In this document: piece after piece, positions 33,963 to 46,839 of the stretch
Layout of the letters: the number at the start of each line of letters is the position of its first letter
Position numbering within the stretch: the first letter of the stretch is position 1
Assembly: GCA_023515745.1 (NCBI GenBank)
Contig: JALECJ010000007.1
Span: 620,001 to 684,000 of the forward strand
DNA length: 64,000 nucleotides
Direction of reading: 5' to 3'
Source: Amoeboaphelidium protococcarum
Taxonomy: Eukaryota; Aphelidiomycota; Aphelidea
Position numbers and translations under genes: made by a program
Notes under the pieces: generated by a model
Database searches by the model: none
What the model was told of the DNA's origin: nothing
Seen by the model: the letters and a program-made list of their open reading frames with translations, nothing else

Positions 33963-36900
33963 TCAAAAGATACATTTACACATACTGTCTGGTTATGGTT
34001 CTTCTGCTACGCGAAGTGTCCAGAATTTCTTTGACTCTTCTTCTTATTGTTGCAACTCTTGTATTTTACTAGCACTACTTTATCCAATTGCAATCCAAAC
34101 AATACAGTCAGATAGACGAGAAATTATATCGAGGGATGCACTGACACCTAAGGGACTCATTCCAAACACGAAGGTCTTGATCGTAGTCGACTGATAATCA
34201 TTCATGTTCAACTACGAACGTACTTACTCGCCTGAACGACATTCGGAACGATAAACAACACATTCACTGAATTGAAGTCCATATTGTGTGAGTCTACTTG
34301 ATAAATCATCGCGTCTTGTATCTCCACACAGATGGAGGAAGGATTAAGACGATAGTTCTGAGGAAGTAACGAGAGATTCAGCAAGTTCAGACGCACAATT
34401 CTCCACCTATACTATTTCCAGATGCCGAATCAAACCAGTCAAGTCCGTCTATAATTTTTACGCAGTCTAAGGGCCAACAACAGCAAACTTCAAAGTCAAA
34501 GTCTCAGCTTCTGATTTATGGTGCATCAAATAATTTTTGATGTAATTAACCGCGTTTTAACTACTTACAACGATGATGTTATTACTCAGCTGATCAATAC
34601 CCAGTAGAGTATAATCAGAAGACACTTTTACATCAAGCACTTGAATAAAGTCAATTCGATACTTGGAATAGCCAAGAGCCTATAACCGACTTTTAATAGC
34701 TGATTAATAACGGTCATCTTGCCGACGAAGTACAATAACACGAACTTCATCGCCACTAGGATAGATTTAAATGTCAGGCTGGTATCTAAAAACCACAGAC
34801 TAACCATAAGCATTCTAATTCTAAATTTTAGAGGAATCATTTAGGCTTCTATCAAAAGTTGTCAGTTAATTGTCAAAGCTGTATGCGCCAGGTCTATACT
34901 GATCTATACATCTTCTCCATTTGAGGCTATCAGTATCAATCGAGCGGTTTTGAGTAATAACAGCACTCAACAATTTACCACTAAGGACTGTCAGCTGTGT
35001 AGAGTAATCTTTATACTCATCATGAACGTATTTGATGGCAAACTATGACACTAGATCCTAAGATTCAGCTTACTCAGATAGAGACATTGAGGTATGAGTT
35101 AATAGATTGGAATCAAAAATATCCGCAGGCGAAAACTCACAAACCAACTCTACAGCAGCATTCATAGGCAAACTTTGTACTGGCACCGCAATAAACGGAA
35201 GATATTAATCACGCGCTATGCCACAGAGTTAGTTCAGACATAACCGCCAAGTCTCTTTTAGATTCCATACTTTGCATTGCTCCATGTCATAATAGCATAT
35301 GCATTAAAGAAAAAGATTCTACTCAAGCCACTATGAAAGAATAAACCCAAAACTTTAGCCATCAAAATGTCTTAATGATACGCCTCTGTACAATCCTGCA
35401 TTGAGCACCTAAAATGTATTTAAAAGAGCCCAATACATTTACTGCAAAATGCCATCAGCCAATTTCATCATCTCTGGAATTAAACCAATCTGACCGGCAA
35501 TGTAAACTTTACCACAATGCAGTCGTAATGATCCATCTTATCCGTGTTCAATCGATGATGGGATAGAAATAAGCTAAGAGTACGGACCAATATTACACGG
35601 AGCCCAGTACGATAGACTCTATACATGCATCTTACACAGCTTTGACAGACACTTAATATTATCACCCACAGGCATTTTATACGCTGTGACTTCAAGTTCG
35701 ACATCGCAGTCCATATTATCACATCCAACGCAAGCTCTACATGGCGGCTCCATATCAGGCGTAAAATCATAATCGTTTTCATATTATTGTTCAAAGCAGC
35801 GCTTATACTGAGCATTGAATCTGGCAAAGTTTGATGGCAGATCACGTAATTTAACATTGACCATCACGATTTACTACTACTAGTCAGCATTTATGAATTA
35901 CATTTTGGCATTAGAGAGAAACTAGAATACTTCCTAGTCATATTATGAGGGATCTTTGACCTTTAACTGAAATGATTCTCTAACGAGTTGTCCCTCACTT
36001 TACTTACTGGCATTCATATCATCAAGATGGAGAGTATTTATGGGCAGTGTCTGTGCTACGGAACTCTCAACTAATCCAGATTTTAAGAACTGAGCTAATT
36101 CAGCAATCATCTCATTAATGATGAAGTCTTTAGGAGGTATCACGTCCATCTCTAGCTCAGATTTAGAACCATAAACGCGCTTGATAATTTAGAGATTGCT
36201 AGAGGATAATTTGATGTAACTAGTGTACTCATCAACTTTTATTTACTATGGAACTTCTACTTCATGTAATACAATTGAACCATGAGAGTACAGAGGACAA
36301 TCCAGCACCAACGTCTCATATTCACCACCTTCACCAGCGACATGAAATCCAAACTCTGTGTTCATCTTGGTAAAGGATTACACCATCTTATCATCTATTA
36401 TCTTACCCAAATATTTATCTGCATCTAAACCATAAGCCGCAGTTTTTACTATAAGAATCTTCATATTGCACCGCAACATCTATCGCAGTATACCAATCTA
36501 AGGCTGATTCCATAAATAAGACAGAGAGCGTAGACCAAGACGTGAGCACACAGACTCCACGCGCACTCTCTAATAGTCTGATGCTATAGCGCCAACTGAT
36601 ACTGCGTCCACATGAGGATATTACTATTTAACTCGGTATAATAGGCGATACAAAGCGCCCAAGTCATTTTAATCACGATCAGACGCGTCACTACCACTTT
36701 GAGAACTATGAGCATCACTAAGTGGCTCTCTTACCAATGGAAGATCCATACATTGCGCAATCATAGGAATGACATCATGTCCCACCGTCTGATACATGTA
36801 GTTGTCCATCTCTTCACAGTCCATCTAGTGGGGATATAAATTGGCAAGACACACCAGTTCATGCCCATTTTGCTGACAATGAATCAGATTGAATATAGAG

Positions 36901-37014
36901 TCTTTACCACCACTACATTTAGTGCACAGTTAACGTATTAGTTATCATCTAATGATATAGACACTATAAAAGCAAAATATCTTACCTTATGAGACCAACG
37001 ACGCGAAACGACAT
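33963..37014 (-). CDS. DPH6: DPH6-type diphthine-ammonia ligase fused to RidA-like domains and uroporphyrinogen-III synthase
   Basis: 992 residues in two exons (intron 36913-36985, 73 nt, ending ATGTAG). Exon 1 plus exon 2 create the ATP-pyrophosphatase P-loop VGLISGGKDSIFNLIH; NLYPHQMDCEEMDNYMYQTV and GEGGEYETLVLDCPLYSHG complete the DPH6 domain (~1-235), which amidates diphthine on eEF2. RidA-like modules follow (LHCGKVYIAGQIGLIPEM, ~480; FIAVPVQSLPMNAAVEL, ~590), as in yeast Dph6. Residues ~732-985 match uroporphyrinogen-III synthase: VIVLRRQDDRY, NIIVVSSQNAV, FAVVGPQTAQKL, LHLCGDTRRDDL and CVVYRSE, then a VFGMSPLGV segment. The frame has no TGA, and no Met lies between the RidA block and the first half of this last domain, so it cannot be a simple adjacent gene. 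Confidence 0.9.
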
Positions 37015-37120
37015 TGTTTAAAAGTTATTCAATTTAAAACGATTCAAAGAGAAATATCACAAACGAAAATTTGACGCTGAAGATCAAAACGTTCCAAAAT
37101 AAGACGAATGGTAAGAGACA

Positions 37121-37153
37121 ACGCGAGAGAGAGAGAGGCGGCCGGCCGGCCAT
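37121..37153. repeat. Short (GA)n tract followed by GGCCGGCCGGCC palindrome
   Basis: In the 243-bp gap between the DPH6 fusion start and the next minus-strand gene. GAGAGAGAGAGAGG is followed by GCGGCCGGCCGGCC, then ATCAAGGTAAGT. It may be promoter or 5' UTR sequence of the DPH6 fusion gene. No protein frame was recognised. Confidence 0.5.
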
Positions 37154-37257
37154 CAAGGTAAGTATTCAAAAACCAAACTAATTTAGAACAAATATCTCTA
37201 AATCTAATAATGAACACACATATAATCTCACTATATTTTAATTCTTATTTACAAATG

Positions 37258-38313
37258 TCAGAGGTGAGGATCTAAACATTCGTAAAGGGTATCAAATGCA
37301 CTTTTACCAGGAGCAGTAGCCTTATTTCGCACATCTTCAATTAAATCTTGGCTTATGCTTATTATTTAATGCTACTACTACTAGAGCGATTCTGAGGACA
37401 ATGAGGGAGAGGAGGAAGCGGCGGGTGAAGATGATGATAAATCTAAATATTGAGCGAAGGTATTATTAGATCGCGTCAATGTTGGCGATGAATCCACAGG
37501 AGAGGACGATTTAGACTTTAGTACCGCAGAGTCTTCAGCGACGGTATTATTATTCACAAGCGATAGTGTTGAGCTTAAAGTGGATGAGAATGAGGTCGCC
37601 CCGCTGACAGGCCTTTACCTAAACAACTCATCTAAAAGTGACATATCAGTGAGGACTTCCGCTCGGCATGGCTCATCAATTAGCACGATATCCTGGCTAC
37701 TTACCACCCTTTTATGCTGATTCGGTCGTATCACAGCTTAATCAATATTGTCAGCTTGCAACACATGCAATAGAGGGAGGAAGTAATCTTAGATGGAATT
37801 TTAAACCGGACGCGTCTAGACAGACTTTTCGCTTTATATCGTCATTGAAGGCGACGACTACTCGTCTCTAGATAATTACAATATTGGTGATGAGGCGCAA
37901 CCACTACTATCATCCCTATCTATATTATTACCATGCTTTATAAATTAAGATTTCGCAGATTGTGGAGATGATTGTTCCTCTATCCGCAACGCGAGATGAG
38001 GCATTGATGAAAACTTCTTCAGCACAATCTCCTCCCTATCCAGCACATACCCGCTCTTCTTTAATGCTATCCGCGTCTTATGACGTCTTCTCTCTTTATC
38101 ATCTAATAGACTGTTTCCTTACTGACTAATATCACGCGTTAACTCCCGATTACTCTTGTTATTCTTATTATTATATCGCGATCGGTCCATGGTGACAATA
38201 GCTGTTTACCTTAGATCTGCAGCGAATAACGCATTCTCAAATTCAGATTATGGTAGATTCCGAAGAAATATATCAAGCATAGTGGGCTTCAAGTCTGACT
38301 GAACATTGTCCAT
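37258..38313 (-). CDS. Ser/Asn/Gln-rich protein, unknown
   Basis: 351 residues, single exon with start ATG at 38313 (an in-frame internal ATG lies at 38190). The N-terminus TMLDIFLRNLPQSEFENAL is amphipathic, a basic stretch (DKERRRHKTRIALKK) follows, then long Ser-rich disordered segments, and a four-codon Gln run written TAG TAG TAG TAG. A short conserved-looking C-terminus ends in a FDTLYECLDPHL segment. Nuclear regulatory proteins are often like this, but no domain was identified. Frame length and low-complexity composition with mixed Gln codons support it being real. Confidence 0.65.
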
Positions 38314-38588
38314 ATCCTATTAAATTCTTTGGAATATTGATCGTTATAATGAATTTAGAATTACAATTGATATGATGATGATCGGACTATAATGCAACTT
38401 GTAAAAGAGCGCAAAAGTAGCGGCTTTACTCTTCCAATCATATAGACCCTTAGCACGTTACATTCTGCCAAGAGCGATCATGTGGCATTAGAAAAGGCTT
38501 GGTAGTGTGTCTTAAGAAATAAAGGAAATCGAATGCAATTAGTGAGAGTGACAGTCACGGTACAGATATTTAGATGTCAATGTTTCGT
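38314..38588. other. Short intergenic stretch, tandem minus-strand genes
   Basis: AT-rich, with no supported gene. It presumably holds the adenosine kinase 3' UTR and the promoter of the Ser-rich protein gene. Confidence 0.45.
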
Positions 38589-39743
<1,155 letters not shown>

Positions 39744-40045
39744 TCAACCTTAAACGCGCCTCTTAGAGGCTCAATCAGACTAAAGTTTCATGGGCAGGTA
39801 TACAATTTGATACTAGCACTGTTTACACACAGATTGACAAAGTTTCAGCATATAAAGCACACTTATATAAACCGCTTGAAGGTAACATGAGCTTGGAAAT
39901 TGCTCAAAACTTGACGTCTCAATGTATTAAAAAAAGTTTCGATTAAACTTTAGCATAGGCAATAATAACACAATTTCAATTCATTTCAAATTCATTCCTT
40001 AAAATTCTAATCATCACGGTACACCTAATATAAACTAACACAAGA

Positions 40046-40480
40046 TCATCGAATAGACTACATACGTGTATCTATACGTAGACGAGTCACATATTCAGGA
40101 GGAGACAGATCATCAGTGATTAAAGGAGGAGGAATTGAACTCATTTGTCTAACTTTACAGGGCGATTTCTGTTGCCAACAACACGCCAACTACTTCAAGG
40201 GAGCGGCGGAGGAATGTTTTTGACTGGCGGCCTGAGGAGGCTTAAAAAACTTTCCCACGGTGTCCGCGGCATTGGACTGCGACGGAGGAGAGAGCATATC
40301 ATACGAAGAGTTGTATACAGCCTTTTTGGAACCCAGAACTTCTGAGGACGCAGAGAATATGTTCAGGTAAAAGTTGTCCTGCACATTAGATTTTCGAAGT
40401 TCAACAAAGTAGCAATCGACAGAGCAATAGAGAGAATTGTTATTAGTTTTCTTTCCGCAAATGCACCAGTCAGCGTCCAT
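40046..40480 (-). CDS. Small protein with Ecl1-type zinc finger
   Basis: 144 residues. The N-terminal 30 residues are MDADWCICGKKTNNNSLYC followed by SxxC: a CxCG...YCSxxC arrangement of four cysteines with a preceding acidic/aromatic start. This is the signature of the fungal Ecl1 family (chronological lifespan and starvation-response proteins of yeasts). The rest is Ser/Pro-rich and disordered (MLSPPSQSN, SSIPPPLITDDLSPPEY). Family assignment rests on the short zinc motif only. If right, it is a hint of an opisthokont/fungal-side affinity. Probably nuclear and small enough to diffuse. Confidence 0.65.
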
Positions 40481-41568
40481 TGTAATCAAGAAATTAAGAA
40501 GTAGTAGTGGTAGCAGTAGAGATAGTTTAAAGTAGCGAATTCAACAGTTGTTGTAATAGATTCCAACAGAGAAGAGAAAGTGCCAATGCAGTTATGACTC
40601 AAAATGTGCGTAATCTAAGGAGTTGTAGATAAGAGCGTGAGACCAAAAACTGACACAAATCAGAAAATGATTACGAGAAAGTACAACAAGGCGTGAATCG
40701 GCGCTGATTCTGACGTGACTCTTTGTTTGTTTTTGCATCATCGCTCCTCGGCTTCCCCAGATTCTCGGCATCGATGCATTTCAATGAGATATGAAATTTC
40801 ATGCGCGGCTAACGTACGCTGGTGAGCTCAACTCTTCGTATTCTTTATGCCTGCTATTAGAATAGTTAATAAGCTCTGATATCAACTCAAAATTGTTGTT
40901 TGATAGACGACTTTTGTTTTCCCACGCCTGAATTCTCTCACGGCTCAAGTGATCAAGATCCAGCCGTTCTAACTTTACAGCACATGTATTGTGGCATTAT
41001 CATTAATCATCGCGGTGGATTGTTTGCAGTTATTGATTTTCTACATCTATTCTTACGACGTTCAAGTAAACTAATTTAACTCAATTGTTTTCTACCCTTT
41101 GAATATGGGAGCTTGATATGCTAAGAGAATGGACCTCTCACAGCAAAGTATGATTGGTGAAAATTAAATGAAGCACATTTTGCCTGGTAAGTTGAATAAT
41201 GAATTGCATATATAAACGTTTTTGATTTTAAAATGTAAGCGTGGAACTTTGTGGTAACTATTTGGGTTTGTAAATGGAGAACGAATGCTACCAGAAAGAT
41301 TACAATTTACCTTTAAAACTTTGGCGCGAATTTATAAAGAAAAACATACTTATAAGATGGTAAGGTAACAAATTCTGGAGATTAAACGCTTCGAAATAAA
41401 GCGTTGTTGATAATGGGAAATGTCCGTATTGGAACATTGTGTGTTTCGTTTCACCTGGTTGATGACTTCTTTCGGTTTCAGGACTGTGCTTCTTCTTTCT
41501 CTCTATTCTCCGTAAATCTCATCAGCAATTAACTTTACTGGTCAATCTTACTAAATATTTTAATCAAT
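40481..41568. other. Divergent intergenic region
   Basis: About 1.1 kb without a supported gene; TGAs are common in all frames. GCGCGGC is near 40803-40809. No tRNA or repeat was recognised. The largest featureless gap in the left half of the window. Confidence 0.45.
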
Positions 41569-41985
41569 ATGAACCCTTAGTTTCCTTAGGCTGTGTAAAA
41601 TACTGGCAATAATAATCAAGATATTTGTAATTAAGTTCGTCACTCTGCCAAGGTGTATAATCAGGCGTTGGTTATGAATTATGATGTTGTCTTGCCTCCA
41701 GCCGACGTTGATGCTATCTCTGAGAGTCAATTGTTGAAACATCGTGCTGAACACAGTGCTCTTGCCGGAAATGCAAACAATGCTGATATTTTGGCATTAT
41801 TGCATGAGATGAATCAACGCTTAATTGATTAAGATCAAACTCTGGTTCGCATCGAAAATGAACAGCTTGCATAACGCCAAGACATTGATCAAATATTCAA
41901 TGGCTTGACAAACATCAGACCAATACGTAATGCTGCTCGTGGTCGTCGTGGTCGTGGTCGTGCCAATGCGCGTAGAGCGCGTTGA
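41569..41985 (+). CDS. Small Gln/Asn-rich protein with Arg-Gly tail
   Basis: 138 residues. The N-terminus is Asn/Gln-rich with consecutive reassigned codons, the middle is a helical segment (ALLHEMNQRLIDQDQTLVR) likely forming a short coiled coil, and the last 20 residues are an RG-type tail (ARGRRGRGRANARRAR), typical of nucleic-acid binding. One TGA immediately follows. The family was not recognised; small proteins of this shape are common near mobile elements in fungi, but no element is visible here. Confidence 0.55.
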
Positions 41986-42397
41986 AAGTCTTACATTAAT
42001 GGATACTGAATTTGTGGTTAAAGGTATTAAAGGTTGAAAAATAATATCATCATGTTTTTATTACTTGTTATGGCAATACACTCTTGGTTTTGTTTGAGCT
42101 GTTGCATTTTAGGAGAATCTTTAAAACACAATTTCAGATTGACAAACATCAATGATCTTGAAAGAAGTAGTGTTTTACACAATTATCATTCTCCTATACA
42201 TGATAATCCAAATATTATTATGATTGATATACATACGTGCAAGTGTCATATCGGGGGTATGCAATGCTCAACATGTGAACTTATAGTTCTCAATCTGAAA
42301 CTTCAAAGCGCGTCAGAGCTCTCGTTTCTTTGGTTCGTCGAATTCTGTCTTTACACATCGTATTTTGAACATACATTCTACTATTAATAAAATAACT
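41986..42397. other. Intergenic stretch with uncertain short frame
   Basis: A plus-strand frame from ATG 42052 has a signal-peptide-like start (FLLLVMAIHSWFCLSC) and a CKCHIGGMQCSTC motif, but it stays open across the first exon and intron of malate dehydrogenase to 42513. Either a small overlapping gene or chance. Confidence 0.3.
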
Positions 42398-43436
42398 ATG
42401 AAGGTATATTACTTAGCACTAAACCGTCTAATTAAACATCGTATGGCGAGTAATGTAGGTTGCACTTATTGGAGCTGCAGGAGGTATTGGCCAGCCGCTG
42501 GCTCTACTATTGAAGCAGTCACACTTGATCACTGAGTTGGCATTGTACGATCTGGTCAATACACCGGGCATTGCGTGTGATCTCAGCCATGTGAATACCG
42601 CTAGCAAAGTGTCCGGATACCTGGGAGATACCAAGAATCCTGAGAAGGACTAGCTGCCGCAGACTCTACAAGGAGCCCAAGTTGTAGTGATCACTGCTGG
42701 TGTTGCTCGTAAGCCTGGCATGTCCAGAGATGATTTGTTCAAGATTAACGCTGGTATTATTCATAACATTGCTTCTGGTATTGCACAGCATTGTCCGAAA
42801 GCTATGGTCCTTGTGATTACTAATCCTGTTAATTCCACTGTACCTATTGTGGCTGAGGTCTTAAGTGCTAAAGGAGTGTTCGATCCTAAGCGCCTGTTTG
42901 GTGTAACCACCTTGGATGTTGTACGCTCAAGCAGATTTATCGCTGACATTTTGCCATCTGTGAATCCTGCCGAGTTGAGAGTTAATGTTGTCGGAGGTCA
43001 CAGTGGTGGTACTATTGTGCCATTGCTGTCCCAGACTCCGGTGTTTAGTCAACTGAACGAGGAGTAAATTAAGGCATTAACTAACCGCATTCAATTTGGT
43101 GGTGATGAAGTTGTCAAGGCCAAGGATGGAGCTGGAAGTGCCACCTTGTCTATGGCGTATGCTGGTGCCAGATTTGCTTTAGCTGTAGTTCGCGCTTTGA
43201 ATGGCGAGACTGGTATTGTGGAGCCATCTTTTGTCAAGTCAGACTTGTATGAAAAGTCTAATGGAATCCCATTCTTCTCTTCCAATGTTGAGCTGGGTAG
43301 AAATGGTGTGGAGAAGATTCACCCAGTAGGCACTAGCAGCGATTACGAGAAGTCTTTGCTGGAGACTTGCCTCAAGGATCTGAAAGGGAACGTTGACAAG
43401 GGGGTGTCGTTTGCTAAGGAGAAGGCTGGTCATTGA
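42398..43436 (+). CDS. MDH: Malate dehydrogenase, mitochondrial-type family
   Basis: 327 residues in two exons. The first coding exon is just ATG AAG; intron 42404-42458 (55 nt) ends ATGTAG, and splicing gives [20 protein letters not shown], the NAD-binding glycine motif. Substrate and catalytic residues are present: [34 protein letters not shown], the catalytic His in [13 protein letters not shown], and [10 protein letters not shown]. It interconverts malate and oxaloacetate. The family is the mitochondrial/glyoxysomal type, yet no mitochondrial presequence precedes the core and no PTS1 ends it (KAGH), so location is unclear; a cytosolic form is possible. TAG/TAA encode Gln in EKDQLPQ and EEQIKAL. 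Confidence 0.96.
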
Positions 43437-43590
43437 CTAGCTGTAGGTAGTGAGAGTTAGTCATCATAATCATCATCTCACATCAGCAGTAAGAAGTCTA
43501 GTAAATTGTGATTTGTGCGGGGTAGGAACTTAATAGCTAGTAGTCGAAGAGACACTTGAAAGATTTTTATATGATCAATTGAATATTTAT

Positions 43591-44398
43591 TCACGCATTT
43601 TCGTGTTCGTTTATGATGATTTTCTAAGTTGCAGGAACTATAGATTTTCTAATGGAGATATTATCAGTAGCCACCTTGGACGGTTCGCGTGCTTTTGGCT
43701 TCTTACAACTGAGAGGATTGGGACCTTAAGCGCGTTTTCGCTTCAGTCTCAATGGCTGTATGACATTTCCATTATCCTATTCAGCTTTACGAGATACCAC
43801 TTGAAATTTGTCATTTTCAATTTATTGCACCCGCTCTATAATGTGGCGATTAGCAGACTCCAGAACAGTAACGGCTCGATTCTGATGAATAAGAGGAACA
43901 GGATTGCCACTTACTGACCCAATCGATCTGAGGTGAGACTTCAAATCATCATCTTGAGTGGCCACTATAAATCGCGCGTTATTTCTATCACCGATAATAT
44001 CTTTATAGCATTCATTTCCACTTAGAGTTGGGTGATGTTTGCATATTCGCAGGTCGCATGATTTAGCTAATTGCACGGTCGATAGCATTGCTGTGTACTC
44101 CTCCTTACCTTTCAGTAAAGCCAATAAATTCTTCAGCTCTGCCAGTATACATGGCGTTACAAAGACTTTTACTTGAGCATTTATAGCCGTCTAGATGATA
44201 TCCACTATTGATTACTTTTTCGATTGAACGGCATGCAAAAATGTTCCATCCACTACAATACACACTCATCAGATATCTATCGCGCCAAAAAGATCATACG
44301 ATACACTTACCTAAAATGAGATATGGCTAGTGAAAGCCAAAATGAGTCTCATATAATTACAGAGTCTTTCTATACTATTTAGTTCTTTTCAGTTTCAT
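43591..44398 (-). CDS. UTP23: rRNA-processing protein UTP23
   Basis: 249 residues in two exons (intron 44253-44310, 58 nt, ending TTGTAG); human UTP23 is also about 249. A PIN-domain component of the SSU processome needed for snR30 release and 18S processing. Landmarks: the N-terminus MKLKRTKQYRKTL, PYLILVDGTFLHA, TPCILAELKNL, the zinc-finger region CDLRICKHH...SGNEC, ARFIVATQDDDLKSHLRS, PLIHQNRAV, and the C-terminal RAQGPNPLSCKK motif typical of UTP23. TTTTCGCGCGAA lies about 45 bp upstream. TAA/TAG encode Gln in the N-terminal helix and before the C-terminal motif. Confidence 0.95.
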
Positions 44399-44704
44399 TT
44401 TATCGTATCACTCTTAATTATCAATGAGATCTTTTAGCCTTTTTCGCGCGAATGAGATAGATTGCAGTACTCGCTGCAGTTATGGTGTTCAGTTCTTTCA
44501 GATACAACAGCGCGTATCATCATGTCCGAGTTGACAAACATTAACTACTTATTCTGTCCGAATAATAAAGACATTCTATATATAGTGTTACAAGTACTTT
44601 TGTTTTATTAAAAGATATAATTTTAATTCACCAAGTCATCAACAGATAATTCATCTTGAGTTGAAGGGGCCTTGACTTGCAGCAACAACATTATTATTTA
44701 CGCG
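44399..44704. other. Intergenic stretch, tandem minus-strand genes
   Basis: Includes TTTTCGCGCGAA at 44441-44452, a strong candidate upstream element for UTP23. No gene. Confidence 0.5.
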
Positions 44705-45361
44705 TCAATTTGGATATAAACAATACTTCACGCTCCTCCTACGCACTCTTAATAACAATTGATCAGATATTTTATTATGGCCAACCACTAAATAGTCTAA
44801 AGTATCAGATGGACCAGGTGGGTCCAAGTCAAAGCAAGCTTGATTGTGAGTCACTCTCTTCAGCCAGCTTAGATTCTAAACATTTCCACATTTCATCTGA
44901 CGCAGTAGGAAACTTTCGAAATTGTCCAATGCTTCGACTTGATACTGCACTTTATGCAATAGAATTTAAGATTCGAAATACAAATCACACTACTATGCGA
45001 AAACTATATCAATCTGTTTCAGATCGCCAAGCAACTGAAACAGCTCAAACCAAATTTGCAGACGACTGTCAACTGACAGAGGAGGAGCAATGTTCTTCAT
45101 AACCAGGCATTAAATAGGGGCATGGAAATGAATATACTTATCTATGATATGACTTGAGTCAGATAATCTCTTCATAAAATCCACCAATTGTTCAACTTAC
45201 AACTGACGCGTCAGTATTACGACTTCAGTCAGATAATATTTGCATACTTAATGTACGCGCTTGTCCAACATGATATAGTTAAGTCTATCTCGGGATGAAC
45301 GGTTTAGATACTGCATAATAGTCAAAAGCACCAGATCAGGCAAATTCTTGAAAGAGATCAT
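44705..45361 (-). CDS. F-box protein
   Basis: 218 residues, single exon. The N-terminus ISFKNLPDLVLLTIMQYL with RSSRDRLNYIMLDKRVHQVC is a good F-box (binds Skp1 in SCF ligases). The rest contains Leu/Ile-rich strands (KQIDIVFAQQCDLYF, FESFLLRQMKC, VQNLSWLKRV) suggestive of degenerate leucine-rich repeats for substrate binding. Gln is often TAG/TAA. It is short for an F-box/LRR protein, so a downstream exon cannot be excluded. It is similar in style to the gene at 27102-28226, and the window may hold a small family. Confidence 0.65.
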
Positions 45362-45768
45362 ATATTATAACTTGATTTGGTCCATATTCAATCTTATAAT
45401 CAATCAGATCTTGGAATATAAAGAAAAGATTATTACATAATGAAATCAAACATAATGAAACATAACTGATTACAAATCATCGGCTAGATGTTATTAAGAT
45501 GGAACGTGTAACAATTGGGACACGATCATCAACGCGACGGATTTAGAAGAGAGAGAAATCATGCGCCAGATTGCTCCTGGATTGAGCTGATTGGATCGCT
45601 GTGAAGATTGAAAGTTGTCCATTTTGTTTTTAGTATCCTTTTGTTATTAAACGAAAATCACAGTGTTGATAATATTCTTCTCGAAGACCTTTTTCTATTT
45701 GAAAGTTGCGCATTTAAATAAGGCGCTATAGAAACAGAATATTTATATAAGTCGATTGAAGATTGATA
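45362..45768. other. Divergent intergenic region (F-box / PQ-loop)
   Basis: About 400 bp. No supported gene; short AT-rich. Confidence 0.5.
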
Positions 45769-46674
45769 ATGACATTTGTGGAGTGGCTAAGAAATTTGTT
45801 TGTGATATCTCCTATTGATTGCCAGAATCCGCATCATGATCCTTATACTTTTGGACTATCTGTTGTTATTGCTGTTGGAATGGCAGTGTCTTATTTGCCT
45901 CAGCATGCTAAAATTATTATGAATAGATCAAGCAAAGGATTGAGCGGCATTTATCTGTTTATGGGCGCGATTGCCATGATATCATTGCTGTCCAACACTT
46001 TGCTTCTTCAATTTGGTCACCTGCGATGTTGTTCTGCTTAGTCTGCTGGTCAGTGCTTGGAGAATATAATGGCTATCATCTAGATTGGTATTTAATTCTT
46101 TTGCTTTATGCTCTATGTCTTTCTGTTTGTGTACTACTTTCCTCTAGCTGATCGATATGTCACCAATATTGAGTCGTTAAAGTCTCAGATTACGCATTAG
46201 TATAGAAAGGCGCTGTTTATTGGTCTCGCAGTCGCTTCTTATCTGGTCATAAATCTTGTCGTAACACTCAGTCTATTGCTAAGTCGCGGTGATGCTAGTC
46301 AAGACAGAGCCACTGAGTATTGGGCAGATGGTAATGGTATACTGAGTATGATTCTATCTGCATTTTAATTCATACCATAAATATTCAAGACATACAGGCA
46401 AAAGCAAATAGGTGCACTGTCAATGCCAACAATGCTTATGCAAATACCTGGCGCGTTTATACTTGTCTATACTCTGGCTACGCGTCAAGGCAGTAATGTC
46501 ACAAACTGGATTACATTTCTTTGTACTGGTACGTTGTAGTCGATCCTGTTCATTCTCTGTCTTTCATACTATATCAGAGACTATAGAGCAGGTAAATTAG
46601 AGGAATCTGAGTCTCTTCTATAGCCTGTTGATCTTGTAGACGACGATGAAGTAATCGATGATCCCAAGCTTTGA
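45769..46674 (+). CDS. PQ-loop (7-TM) lysosomal/vacuolar transporter-like protein
   Basis: 301 residues, one exon, about seven hydrophobic segments. Two PQ-loop repeats are clear: SYLPQHAKIIMNRSSKGLSG (~40-60) and FQFIPQIFKTYRQKQIGALS (~205-225). The second Gln-containing turn uses TAA codons. The family (PQLC, Ypq, cystinosin, SWEET/KDEL-receptor superfamily) exports cationic amino acids or cystine from lysosomes/vacuoles, or acts as adaptor. The C-terminal tail is acidic with SESLLQPVD, a possible dileucine sorting motif. Substrate cannot be inferred. Confidence 0.88.
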
Positions 46675-46839
46675 CATTGTCATAGTAATGTTCTCTTCAT
46701 CGAGATAAAAATTAAATATAATTGCATAAACTGTATTTACACTTATTCATCATATAATTTATCAGCTTTCTATACCTTTTGTTTTAGTCTTTAAAGAGTA
46801 ATTTAAATTTTGTGGCTAAACTACTGTACTACAAAATGA

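Noticed and set aside
42052-42513. Small Cys-containing frame with signal-like start
   Set aside because: It overlaps the start, intron and glycine motif of malate dehydrogenase on the same strand, so at most it is chance or a very short upstream gene; kept only as a note.
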